From NCBI GenBank assembly GCA_037043455.1, contig JAWPHD010010374.1:30330-94329 (forward strand): 64,000 bases of DNA, given 5' to 3'. Positions within the stretch are counted from its first letter, which is position 1. Each line of letters starts with the position of its first letter. Below are positions 1 through 11,900 of this stretch, piece after piece. The translations under genes were made by a program, and so were the position numbers. The notes beneath the pieces are model-generated. The model saw nothing but the letters and a program-made list of their open reading frames with translations, ran no database searches and had not been told where the DNA came from. Origin of the DNA: Cyrtodaria siliqua (taxonomy: Eukaryota; Mollusca; Bivalvia; Adapedonta; Hiatellidae).

Positions 1-772
1 ACCAAATTTAAAAGGTATTTAATTGGAATTTAAACAGGCTTAAATATTTAGTACACCAAATTTAAAAGGTGTTTTATTGAAAATTAAGTAGGCCTAAGGA
101 TTTGGTATACCAAATATAAAAGGCATTTTATTGAAATTTAAGTAGGCCTTAAATTTAAGTAAACCACATTTAAAGGTGTTTAATTGAAATTTAAGCAGGC
201 TTAACGATTTAGTATACCAAATTTAAAAGGTGTTTTATTGGAATTTAAGCAGGCTTAGATATTGAGTATACCAAATGTAAAAGGTATTTAATTGAAATTT
301 AAGCAGACTTGAAGATTTAGTATACCAAATTTAAAAGGTGTTTAATTGGTATTTAAGCAGGCTCAAAGATCTACTATACGAAATTTAATTGGAATTTAAG
401 CAGGCTTAGATATTGAGTATACCAAATTTAAATGGAATTTAAGCAGGCTTAACGATTTAGTATACCAAAATTAAAATGTTTTTAATGGAAATTTAAGCAG
501 GCTGAAAAATTTAATATACCAAATTTAAAAGGTATTTAACTGGAATTTAAGCAGACTAAAAGATTTAGTATACCAAATTTAAAAGGTGTTTAATTGGAAT
601 TTAAGCAGGCTTAAAGTTTTAGTATACCGAATTTAAAAGGTGTTTAGCTGGAATTTAAGTAGGCCTTAGATTTAGGTAAACCACATTTAAAGGTGTTAAT
701 TGAAATTTAAGCAGGTATAAAGATTTAGTATACCAAATTTAAAAGATGTTTAATTGGAATTTAAGCAGACCT
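1..772. repeat. 54-bp tandem array, cut by the window start
   Basis: The block ACCAAATTTAAAAGGTGTTT recurs every 53-54 bases (for example at 1, 55, 109, 163, 216 and 270), followed by variants of TTTAAGCAGGCTTAAAGATT. There are about 14 diverged copies. The array fades after about 772. It has no coding potential. Confidence 0.9.
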
Positions 773-1259
773 GAGAATTCAAGATTCTATATTTAATTTC
801 CACAAAATGCATGTATATGCCATATATAATAACATTTAAGTCCAACTTAAATCATCATAAAAACGCGGAATTTTGTGGAAAATTAAATGTTGATTAAATG
901 TAAATTAAACTTCGCATTTAATCATAATTTAAATTCACTGTCATTCCATTATATTACAAGTGAAAGTGTAGTTTAATTCTAATTTAATTGATGATTAAAT
1001 GCCTATTTTCATGCAGTGAAAAGCATGGAGAAAATTTCTTTGTGTCCCTTTATAGCTTATCCCACATATTATGGTCGGACACACTTGCATGATGTTAAGA
1101 CATTGATATTTAGGAGGAGTAACTTTCATAAATGACATTATGAACCATAACGAAAATGTATTGACACTTATAGAATTTAGACAAATATTAACATTCAAAC
1201 CATTTTTTTAGAATATGAAGGAATAGTGGCATCAGTCAGAAGTTATCGAAATAAATTTA

Positions 1260-1952
1260 ACTTCCCACATTTCTCGAGCAAAAGTCCAACTCCTACAATA
1301 CCGCTTCATATGGGAATAATTCTTAAGGATGAAAAAGGATGCTGATCCAGTTAAGATGCAATGCTATCCAATAAAAGTGCAACCGAGTTAGCAAAACAAT
1401 GGATAATTTATTTGCATATTACACAAAATATATACTGGTCTAAATTATTTCATCTACCTTTCAAATCGACAAAATACTTAAATCTGCAACGGTGGCAATT
1501 TAGAATCAATCATAGAATTTTGGGCACAAACTATTTACTTACAAAAATGAATAATTATTTTTGCAATGAAGATATAAAAACAATAAAACACCTATTCTAT
1601 GAATCTATGAATGTAATGTAGTAAAATAATTTTGGCAAGCACTTGCAAATTTCTTTCATAATAAATATAAGGACATAAATACATTATGGTCAGTATAACA
1701 GACATCATCTTTGGAAATGATAAGTATGTTATTGCAGGAAATAAACCCTTCCTTATGGCCAGAAAATGTATATCAATCAAATCAAAACATTAAAAAAACA
1801 CTAATCCTACTTTAACAGTTTTTAAAAAACTGTATTCAAATACTGTTTAAAGTTGAGAAATGTATAGCCTGCAAGAATATGAAACAAGACATTTTTAAAA
1901 AGCAATGGAAAAAATATATGACTTTACTATAAAAATAAATAAATAAATAAGT
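1260..1952 (+). mobile_element. 5'-truncated L1-like non-LTR retrotransposon, 3' end
   Basis: The ORF at 1361-1621 has RWQFRINHRILGTNYLL and then FCNEDIKTIKHLFYE, the zinc-ribbon region after the reverse transcriptase in L1/Tx1-type LINEs (zf-RVT family pattern). Decayed sequence after the stop still reads as the usual C-terminal helix (EKCIACKNMKQDIFKKQWKK), and the element ends in an A-rich (AAAT)n tail at about 1931-1952. Start is approximate. Dead copy. Confidence 0.7.
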
Positions 1953-4900
1953 CACACACAAAATAAAATATATGGTTGAACTCCCTTCAAGAAATATCTT
2001 AGTTGACTTCAGTTGATAAAAAGTCTTTTTTATCTATAAGATTCCCAATCTGTATATAAGTTCTAGAACTTAATATATTATTTCTCCATCTACTCCATTA
2101 ATACACATTATTTTTCTCCCGTATGTAATGACACGTTATGTGTTTTTCATAGAGTTTGTATGTTAAACATAAAAAACCTATTCCAAAATAACATCCTTCT
2201 AGAATTGTAACAGATAACTGTTGTAGAACTAAACATTTATGCTATTCATGTTATCTCCCCTGAATACAGGGCAATATAATATTTCGTTTTATCTTCCTTG
2301 CTAGACATGACTATGGAAATATACCGTCGGATTCTTATTACTACATATAACATTGATGTGTAGTAGAGAAAGACACTTGATATTGTTCATGGAATATTTT
2401 AAACTAGTTTCAAATGAGTTATTTCATGAAATAAAACATTTATAAAATATGCTTGTAATTGCTCCACTACTCATACAGACACATGGCAAGTTTTAAGTTT
2501 GCGTGAAACTTTAAAATTAGCACCTACATTTACTAATGAAGTGTCAAACTCGCATATATTTTTTTATTTAAAGTTTTTTTTTTTTTTATAGATTATATAT
2601 GTTTTCCCTCATTACTCCTAAAATATTTAAAGTGCTCTTGTGTGATTGATAAACGTACACAGTCAATTTGTGCTGAAGTAGTCAAATGTATGTCAGTATA
2701 AAATGTGTGTAACTAAATCTTACAAGACACCACGTTAAGACTGCCATGTGTCCTCATAAAACGAACAAACTGAATATAAAGTATCATCGATGATTGGAAT
2801 TGAAACAAAAGCCCAGTATAATATACTAAACATGTTAAAGTTTGATGACAGATCATGTCAGCCATATAATATAATGACAGTTATAATGATAAAACAGCTA
2901 AACAAATGTCAGTGACATGTTAACAGATAAAGGCCTACTATACATCACAATAACTTTCTTACATGTCTCGTGAGTGACCTACCTTTTTTGGGGAATTTTC
3001 AAGTGGAAAACTATGTTTATATATGAAAATTACACTGCTGCATTATCCATACTTGAGTTGAGGTTGAAGCAAATCATTAATATTTTATATATTAACACTG
3101 GTGCCAATGGGGAAAATAATTGGTGGCGTCATACCTAGTGTGCGGATGGTAATGCTAGTTTATTTACCGTGTATATAGCCGTACTGTGTACGTTCCATGT
3201 TCTGTCACGTTATTCGTGCGTATAGTTAAATATATTTAAACATGTTTTTCAAAGTAATCGAAATAGTTGTACTGCAATCAACATCAACCACTAATATTTA
3301 ATTTAACATAGAAGTCGTTTATGCGGTCAGTTAACTTTCTTTCATACTATTTTATTTATTTTAAAATCTGTTTACAACATCCGGTTTCACCGCGGACCTT
3401 GTTTATTTACCTGGATGCCAAAACAACCTGAACAAAATATTTTCATAACAAGATGCCAATTTGAAACTAGGTAATCGTGGATAAACGATTGTAATTTGTA
3501 CAAAGTACAATAGAAAGCACCTCAATACTTATTCTGGCACAAATATAGATCAAGATCAAATGAATGTAGCGCTAGGAATCGAGTGTTTTTTCGTAACAGT
3601 TTGATAAAAATGGTGGGTGGGGTGAGGATGGGTATCTTTTTGCCAAAAAAATAGACTCGGTAACACGGCCCGCTTCTGATTTCTTTGTTACGCTATGCTA
3701 CATGGGGAAAATAGGACTTTATTAGAAATAACCTTTTGTGCGATTTTGGCGAGATTTTCAGAGATTCAACGAGAGTTTCAAAAAACATATTTTAAACAAT
3801 TTAAAAATAATGTCTTATTTTTTACTTATGAGAAGCAGCAAGTGACGTTAAAAGGTTTAACAGATGCATTAACAATTGACATTGTACGTTTATTTACAAC
3901 ATGACGTCACGCATACATCGATTTTACGCTCATGTAAAAAATGCGCAAATAAATTGTGAGAATCACTAGTGGGTGCTTTAATTGGCTCTAATCTGCCCAG
4001 ACAGACTTTTTAAAAATGTCTTGTTTCATATTCTTGATACGGTCTGGCTGGCCGAGACTACCAAAAAACATGGTTTTTTTTCTGTAAGTAATTTTATTTC
4101 ATTGTATGTTTTACAATGTTGATGATTTTCTCCTTTCTTGTCTCATACATTCCTCTATCAAAAATACCATTCTATGCAACTCCATTGTGGCCCTGAAGGC
4201 CTGAGTGAAATCCTGATTTATGGAAATTTATATTTGTTTTTCATGTTATTATGTTTAATATCATGTTATTATGTTGAATTGGTCAGAAAGTTATATCATG
4301 TATCATTGTTTTATTTGTTTTTAATAGAAATGATTTTTATGACGAATAAAATTAATGTGCTTCAATCCACTTGTATAACATATTTAATACTTCCAGTTTT
4401 GGAATATCAACATAGAGAGCTGTGTGTACTTTTATGTACGTTGCATGTTTTATTAAAACAATATTCCAAACAAATGCATGTTTGTTCTGCTCTGTGACAT
4501 TTCATTCCCATCTTCACGTGATGAGTTCAAAATCCGTTATGGAGCAATTTTTAATTATATATTTTAATGTATACATCCTTGAGGTCCTCAAAATCAGAGT
4601 TTAGGATTATGTTTTCTGGTTGTAATTTTTACCTTTGTGTAGTAAAAAAAAGAAGAAAAAAGAAAGAAAAGGAAATCGACCTACCTACCCTATTTTTTTG
4701 TAGCAGGAAACCTGAAACACGACTTCTTTTTTTTTGGCCTTAAGAAATAATGTGAACAATGAGATCTAACAAAATCAGTATTTTTGTCTGCATGCACTAA
4801 TCCCTTTAGTTACGTACTGTGTCCAGTGTTTTTTTTTGGCTGTTTTTATAGCCGAAATTCGGTCATATTCCCAATGCCAAAACATACCTTTTTTTTCCCA

Positions 4901-5831
4901 ATTAAGAGGAAAAAATTCCTATTTTTTTTTTTTTTTTTAGTGTCCCAATCCAATGATTGGGGTTCATTGGATTGGGGTTCAAAAGCTTATAAATTCTTCT
5001 GTTTATCTTGGTGTACAAAAAACAGTATTAAAGATATAATTATGAAAGGAAAGCTTTACTTTATATTTTTCCGAATTTTATTAAAAATCGCGCTACAATT
5101 CCCAATTTTATGAAAAATCGCGCTAAAATTCCCAATTCCAACGCCATGGGCTATGTTCCCAAAATAGAGAAAAAAAACACTGGTGTCAAGAGTGGGATGC
5201 GTTCTCTGCCCGAATCAACGTGGGAATATTTGATATGGGTATTAACTCATACCCTATCATGCAGAAACAAATTTGAATACTCCATAATTGTATAACATTT
5301 TAATTATGTGCAAGCATGTTTAAAGTGAAATTTGTACTTGTACCTTTGTATCAAGCATTTCAATTACTGCTCATTATATTAATCATGTTTGTCCCTTAGT
5401 AGGGAATTAGTACAATGTTAATGTTGCCCCTATGGATGGGAATAAGACAATCAGTTTGTACATTTTAATGATAGGTTCATCATTGCATGTAATCATTACA
5501 CACAGGACAGGACGATTTGTTATTTGAATGGTCAAATTGATAAATTGTTGATTTTTTTTTACTGTTTTTTACTGTCTACTCATCCTGCATCAGTGAGCAC
5601 TCGTCATGGCGAGCACATGAGTAGAATTTGCCTGCCCTGACACATATTATTGGCTCATTACTCAATAGCAACATTGCTAATGTGCTTACAGTAGTTTGTC
5701 TTACAACAAAATAGTCAGACCACTACTAATTTTGAACAACACAATGTGAAATGGGTCTAGATTGAAGACTGGATTAACTTTCATAGAGTTTAAATAGTTG
5801 TAATTAATTATAAGGTCGTCTTGTTTTTCAG
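1953..5831. other. AT-rich region upstream of ARMC9 coding exon 1
   Basis: No gene is visible here. ARMC9's noncoding first exon and promoter should lie somewhere in it, because exon 1 starts with an acceptor. Hydrophobic ORFs at 4138-4497 and 4784-5113 sit in low-complexity T-rich DNA and look spurious. A small inverted repeat around CCAATCCAATGATTGG is at about 4946-4980. Confidence 0.5.
3902..3909. promoter_or_regulatory. CRE-like palindrome TGACGTCA
   Basis: A perfect 8-bp CREB/ATF consensus lies 1.9 kb upstream of the ARMC9 start codon, in the region expected to hold its promoter. The match is short and the role is inferred only. Confidence 0.2.
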
Positions 5832-5907
5832 ATACTGAACAGAAAGGATGTCTGGGTCCCTGTCAGTTGTCGCATTTGAAGGGGAGCTCAACTTCATTGT
5901 CAGAGAG
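5832..5907 (+). CDS. ARMC9: ARMC9 coding exon 1 (16 nt 5' UTR plus residues 1-20)
   Basis: The exon follows a T-rich acceptor (AG 5830-5831) and ends at donor GT 5908-5909. ATG is at 5848 and is preceded by in-frame TGA at 5836-5838, so no longer N-terminus is possible in this exon. Because the exon opens with an acceptor, at least one noncoding exon must lie upstream. It encodes the first helix of the LisH motif. Confidence 0.9.
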
Positions 5908-8900
5908 GTATAAATGCTTTTGAAATGTTTATACTACTTTTGATTGTGATTTGTGGTTTGAAATAACAGCTAGTCTGAGAAGCAGGTATTCTTATTAAAA
6001 ATAATGTAGAAGGGTAAACATCTCAGAGTTATGTAAAAAGTTATTGTCTCTCCTCTCAGAGTTAAACAACAATCTCCTTATAGTTGAATGAATCCATTTT
6101 TGAATTGACATCTTCTTTCTTTATATATAGTTAAAATAGTTCGGTTAAACCATCGATTTTTGAATGTTTGTTGCCTTGGTAACAAATTCTGATGTTTCTT
6201 TAATAAACACAGCACTATCAGAGGATATAACTCGTACAGAAGCTTTTAAGTGACATACAACAATTTTGACTTTCTAAAAGCTATTGACATCCCGTTAGTT
6301 TTTCTACATTTCTTGCATATTTTCAAATCAATATTACTAATTTGCAAAGTTCAAAGAATTTTTTTTGGCATATTACTAACTTTGATTTTATTTACATTTT
6401 CATTGGTGAAAGATTGGGATTTGTCTGTGAAAGAATATTCATAATCGCTAAATATCATTTACTAACTCCGAACACAAAAAATAATTATCTGTGACGCTGA
6501 GTTATGACGTCAATAAAGTGGTGCTGACGTCAACGTCATCCACCGATAACATTCAATAAAGAGAATAATTTCTGTTAAAATCATACACAAACTGATTAAA
6601 ATGTAATAAACAAATTGCTGTGTTCGATTATAGTGAAATCCTTCATGGGTATGAAAAAAATCAAATACATGGAGTTCGAGGATTCTAAACTGACAGATAT
6701 TCTACCGTTTTTTGAAAAAGCTGTTTCATGGCATGTACTGCCTTTTCACAATGAGCTATAAATATTAACTTGTTCTGTTTTTAATACAGTATCTAGACTT
6801 TGGAGGGTTGGACAAGACCCTACTATGTTATGACAAGGAGATTTCCTCGAAGGGCAAACCCATCTCCACTCATGATGGGAGGGCACCGACGTCGCAGAAA
6901 CAACTCGCTGCACAGGTAAACACACGTATGCATTATAACGTAAAATTTTAAACAAACCGAATGAATATATTAAAGAAGTTTAGGGTGGCCACTCTTTACT
7001 TTGCATATCATTTCAGTATCATCAGTGCCGCTTGCACACAGAGGTTCCACAAGTCTGTATTGCATTAAAGTTCTGCCTTAAAAGTTTTCATGATTTCTGT
7101 TTTTCTTGGAGCAGCTATAAATAACATACATAATTTCAATTCCTTTATCTTCACTGTTATTACAGAATGAGCTTATGGAACTGTTCCACAATGGGAAGCG
7201 GAAGAAATATTTTGACCTGTGGAATAACTGCCTTCCTAAATCTCTCCGAGATAGCGACTCTGTGGCACAGAAACTAGAGTTCTACCTAAATATCTACTTT
7301 GCAGTTTATCCTATCAAGTTTGGAAAGGGTCAGGTAAGCGATGTTCGGTATTGAGTGTTGAAAAGTATAAAAAACAATTACCTTTTACATTTCAGTCCTC
7401 GAAATGAGAGAAACTTGATTTCACATATCTAAAAAAATGTGACAATGACAAACCACTTGTGATTCAATGAGTGTGATGTGATTTCACATGTCTTGGTATA
7501 AACAGTATTTCTTTTGTAATGTTCACATAGATATTATATACAAATAATAAATGTTACTGAGCTGAAAACAAGCTTATCAAAGCTAATATAAATTCATCCC
7601 CTTTACATGCAGGTGTTCAGGTCATATAATAATGTACATGAACCATTAAAAGTATCGTTTTTTCACTGGTTCTTAACATACCCACGATTGAATATGCGTA
7701 AAATAAATTATGAGTTGGTAACTCTTAAATCGATGCGACAGTTTTGGGGGTTTGGTCTGGCTGGTTAAAGCCGTTTATATTGTGTCTATAAAATTTGGAT
7801 TCTCAAAATATGCAAGTTATATGTATATATACCTCGTCGTTAGTAAGTTTAGAAATGGTGTACTTATGTTGTAAAAATTTGCTGTTGTTGGCGGAATAGC
7901 TACTTTAAAGGGACACTGTCCGTAAGTAAGCAGATATTGAGCATATAACCAAATAACTGTCTGACTTTTATTCAGTGGAATGTATACATAAAAACATGAG
8001 GATAGACCCTAAGAAGTATGTAGGAATACATTCGTGAGTTTGAAGAAAAAAAAGTTTTAATTATTATGTAAATATAGTGGGACCCACAATATTTACCTTT
8101 TCTGCGATCACGTGACTTCCATTAGCACATTAGGTTTTCACCATAGTATGTATTGCGTAATATGTATAGCCCGCTTAGCTCATTTGGGAGCGATGTCTAC
8201 CACTTTACGCTCACGCACTCTATTATTACTGCGAGTGTAATATTAGTTTGCGCTGCGAGTTCAAACGCACGAGGCGGATTTTCTTCTTTTTTTGTACCGC
8301 AATTGAATTCCGTTAAACAGTCTTGCTTTTAATTAGTAAATATTCAATAATGTTTAGTGTGTAATGTTTGCGAACATAATTATTGTGTGTTTTATAAGCT
8401 AAAAGTTACGGACAGTGTCCCTTTAAAGGGACTGGAGGCGATCTGTCAGAAATAAATAAAAACATTATTAGTCTGCTTCAACTTCATATTAAGGTGCCTG
8501 TGCAGTAATGTTGATCTTGTGTTCCCTCCTGTTTGATTATTTATGAAAGAGACTCAATGACTCTAAATATATCTTATTGTTATTTGTAGACCATGGCTGA
8601 GAAGAGTATGCAAGATTTTAAGAGCTATCTAGAGACGCGAGGTGCTACACTCAGCCAGACTACAGAATTCCTGCCATATTATGCCTTACCGTTCGTTCCC
8701 AATGCCAAAGGGCATCCATCGTACAAGGAACTCTTCACCGTATGTATTAATACACACATAATTTCATACCTAGTTAAAAATATCTTATAATCTGCAAATT
8801 CAATATAGCATTGGTATATGTGCCTGAACTGGGAAGGCAGGTCGATTGGTTGATATCATGCAATAATGTATGTAAAATGTGAACGATTTCATTGTCATGC

Positions 8901-11900
8901 CCTATTTTCATAATTTTCAGGGTATATGAATAGACATAGAATGCTCACGGAGATTCATCGTGTGTTGTCTTACTATTTGTCGTTCAACTGGGAAAAAATA
9001 TTTTACTGTTCTGCTTATGGTAGAGGCTAACAGAAAATGTATTTCCCAAGGACACACTAAAGAAACCCATTGGCTCTGGTTAGGGCTTGAACCTGAGATC
9101 TTGAGATTAAAAATACACCATGCTATCCACTGAGCCACATCCATGTGAGATAGAAAATCTCAGCCGAGGAGTCAGAATTGCAGCTGGAGACCAGGCTTTG
9201 CCGAGTTCGCGTTACTGGATGCAATTCCGATCCTAGTAGGATGAGATTTACCTATCTTTAAATACATAGATAAACTCATTGTGGTTTATTTTTCTCCTGT
9301 TATATGCATAGTACTTATTTACTTAATATTACAGGCATAAAACAATAATTAAATGATAGTATTTGATTTGATGTTAGAATAGGGCAATGTCTATGTGACA
9401 TGATGTCTCATGTAAGATAGAGTTATCTCACAGGAGATATACCTATCTCATATGTCAGACTTAAAATGAGTAGAAAACAAGCTTTCTGCAAAGCAAGGCA
9501 TGCATGTTGCTGCAGCAAATAAAAAATAACCGAAATATGTTTGTACCTTTCAGGATATGTGGGTAAAGGATCTGGAAGTGAGATTGGAGAAGTTTTTAAC
9601 GTTAGCCCTGAAATCCACGACACAACCACGGTTGTTTGACCTATATGTATCCTTTTCAACAATGTTTAGTATTAACGTTACAAATGTCATGTGATATTTC
9701 CTATCTGCAGTTTATCAGCCCATTAATACCAGGTGATGCTATGTCAAGTATTTGATGGCATGTTGTTTGTGCAATGTTTGTCTGGCAATTTGATTTGATT
9801 GATTTGATTTGTTTTTGATTTCATTTCAAGTGAAAAAGAAGAATTTAATTGTTGTTGATGGCCCATAAGTTATTGCGAGTCAGCCCAAAAGGGAGGGGAA
9901 GAATACGCAGGAGTCCAGAAAACAGGCCCCACTCTTACTATCGAATAGATTCCTATGGTTCTTTAAGGTGCTTGTAGTAAAGAGTCCAATACAAGAAACC
10001 ACATGGTTTATGTCCTCGTCCAACAGACAAGGATAAGGGAGATGTCTTGCCTTTGGACACACCAAAAAAACAGGCGCCAATAAGGCTCAAACCCAGACAA
10101 ACGTGCTGTCCACTGGGCCACTGATGTGGACACTGGATTTTTTTTGCGACACTGAATTATGACAACAAATCCTTAAAGAAGTAATATTAAGAGATAATAT
10201 TGGAAATTAATTGAATGTATATTTATTTAACAATAATAATCAACATTTCGGTGTGAAAAAAAAATGACACAAACTAAAATCAACATCTCCCTCTCAAATA
10301 TTAGGAAATCCTTTTGTGGGAGCCTAATATATTATACTATGTTTAACATTTAGTTTGTTTTCTAAATATATGTAGTCCTTAACTAAAACTTAGCAAGGAG
10401 TCAGTTCTGATGGCAGTGGTAAGTAAAAGTGCTTGTTCAAAAATTGGACTTTGTTAAAGTCTCCAGCAAATAACAGAGTCTTCCTTTTTGAAATAAATTC
10501 ATACCCAATGATGTAAATGTTCTTGACCCAGTTTATAAATCCTAACAAGATAATAAGACAGAAGGGTTCCCAGACTGTGTGGGAAAACCGTGTATCGTTT
10601 TTTACAGAGCTTACAGCACTCAATTTACATTAAATTACCATTTCCTCGTATAGTATAATATTTACTAATTGTTCATTCTTTGTTTCTTTGCCTTCAGATC
10701 ACTTCCATAAAATACAGACGTACCAGCAACAGTTGGTGGAGGCAGAGAAGAAGACCATGTCCTATATCAAACGCCATAATAAAGTCCAAGTAAGGGCTAT
10801 TCCATTAAAACATACGTGGGACCCCAGGAAGGCAATTTAATAAACATCTTAAGTTTTTCACTACATAGTTTTAGGCACCTTGTTTTTTGTTTAACTGAAA
10901 AAAGGAGAAAGTTGAGTTAGGATTAAGCGTTTGTATTATTTAGTTTGTATATTATTATTATTACGTATACATATGCCCCATGGTAAAACATGAACTCTGT
11001 AATGTCAAACATGTCAAACACAACATTTAATCATTTGCATACATTTGGCTGTATCTTCAACATATACTACTCAAAATTTGCTAAGGATCACTTTTATTCT
11101 TCCATATAATTTTATTAGAAATTAATTCACAATAACGATATTAATTTCACTGATACTGATCACATGACCATACACTGCCCTAAATAATTTCATGTAAAAT
11201 AGAAATAATGCTATTTATTTCAGCAAGAAATTTAGACAGCAGTGATCCTTAGCAAATTTTGAGTAGTATATTTAGGCATGCTCGTCTTTGAAAATATGAA
11301 AAGCTGAATACAAGTACGTTTGAACCCGTCACCGTTTAAAGGTGGAGGTCAGGGAATAAGAACCTAGTGTGGACTGATCAAAGTAATGAGTAACGTACTA
11401 AATGCTTAATTTATACAATATTTCTATAATCGGATAATGAGCAGCTGGTTTTTGAGCTACGAGTGAATCTTGCACATTTCTCAAAAGCAAAAAAAAAAGA
11501 GTTCAACGCCATTCATCCACACTTAATATAGCATGTAAAACTGGATATGCAATGCCCTTTGCTCTATCTGCGTTAGTTTTTGCAAGGACCTTTAATATAG
11601 AAGTTCATAATGTGTAAGTCATGCATTTGATATTTTGACAGCTCTCAAAAACCATAAATCCCAGGTTGTAACCAAGAAGTTGTTCCATGTGGGATAATTT
11701 GGGTTGTCATAAAAAAAGTTTGTACTTTCTTTTGTGTATTACAGGCCGACTATCATAATCTCATTGGTATAACGGCAGATTTGGTTGATGCTTTAGAACA
11801 GACTGTACAGGGCAAAACAGTAAGTTATAGTAGCTTAAGTTCTCCGGCTATGTTTTGTTTCATGAAAGTGTTTATGTTTATTTAAATCGAAATCAATATG

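Noticed and set aside
4138..4497. 119-codon hydrophobic ORF upstream of ARMC9
   Set aside because: It is built from T-rich low-complexity DNA, with no domain and no sign of splicing or conservation.
8593..8790. ORF starting [13 protein letters not shown] as a separate small gene
   Set aside because: It is coding exon 4 of ARMC9 read past its donor; the internal ATG is not a gene start.
10718..10789. Shorter ARMC9 exon 7 using the internal acceptor at 10716-10717
   Set aside because: It joins in phase with exon 5 but discards HFHKIQ and lacks a pyrimidine tract; the microexon route uses better signals and restores the linker.
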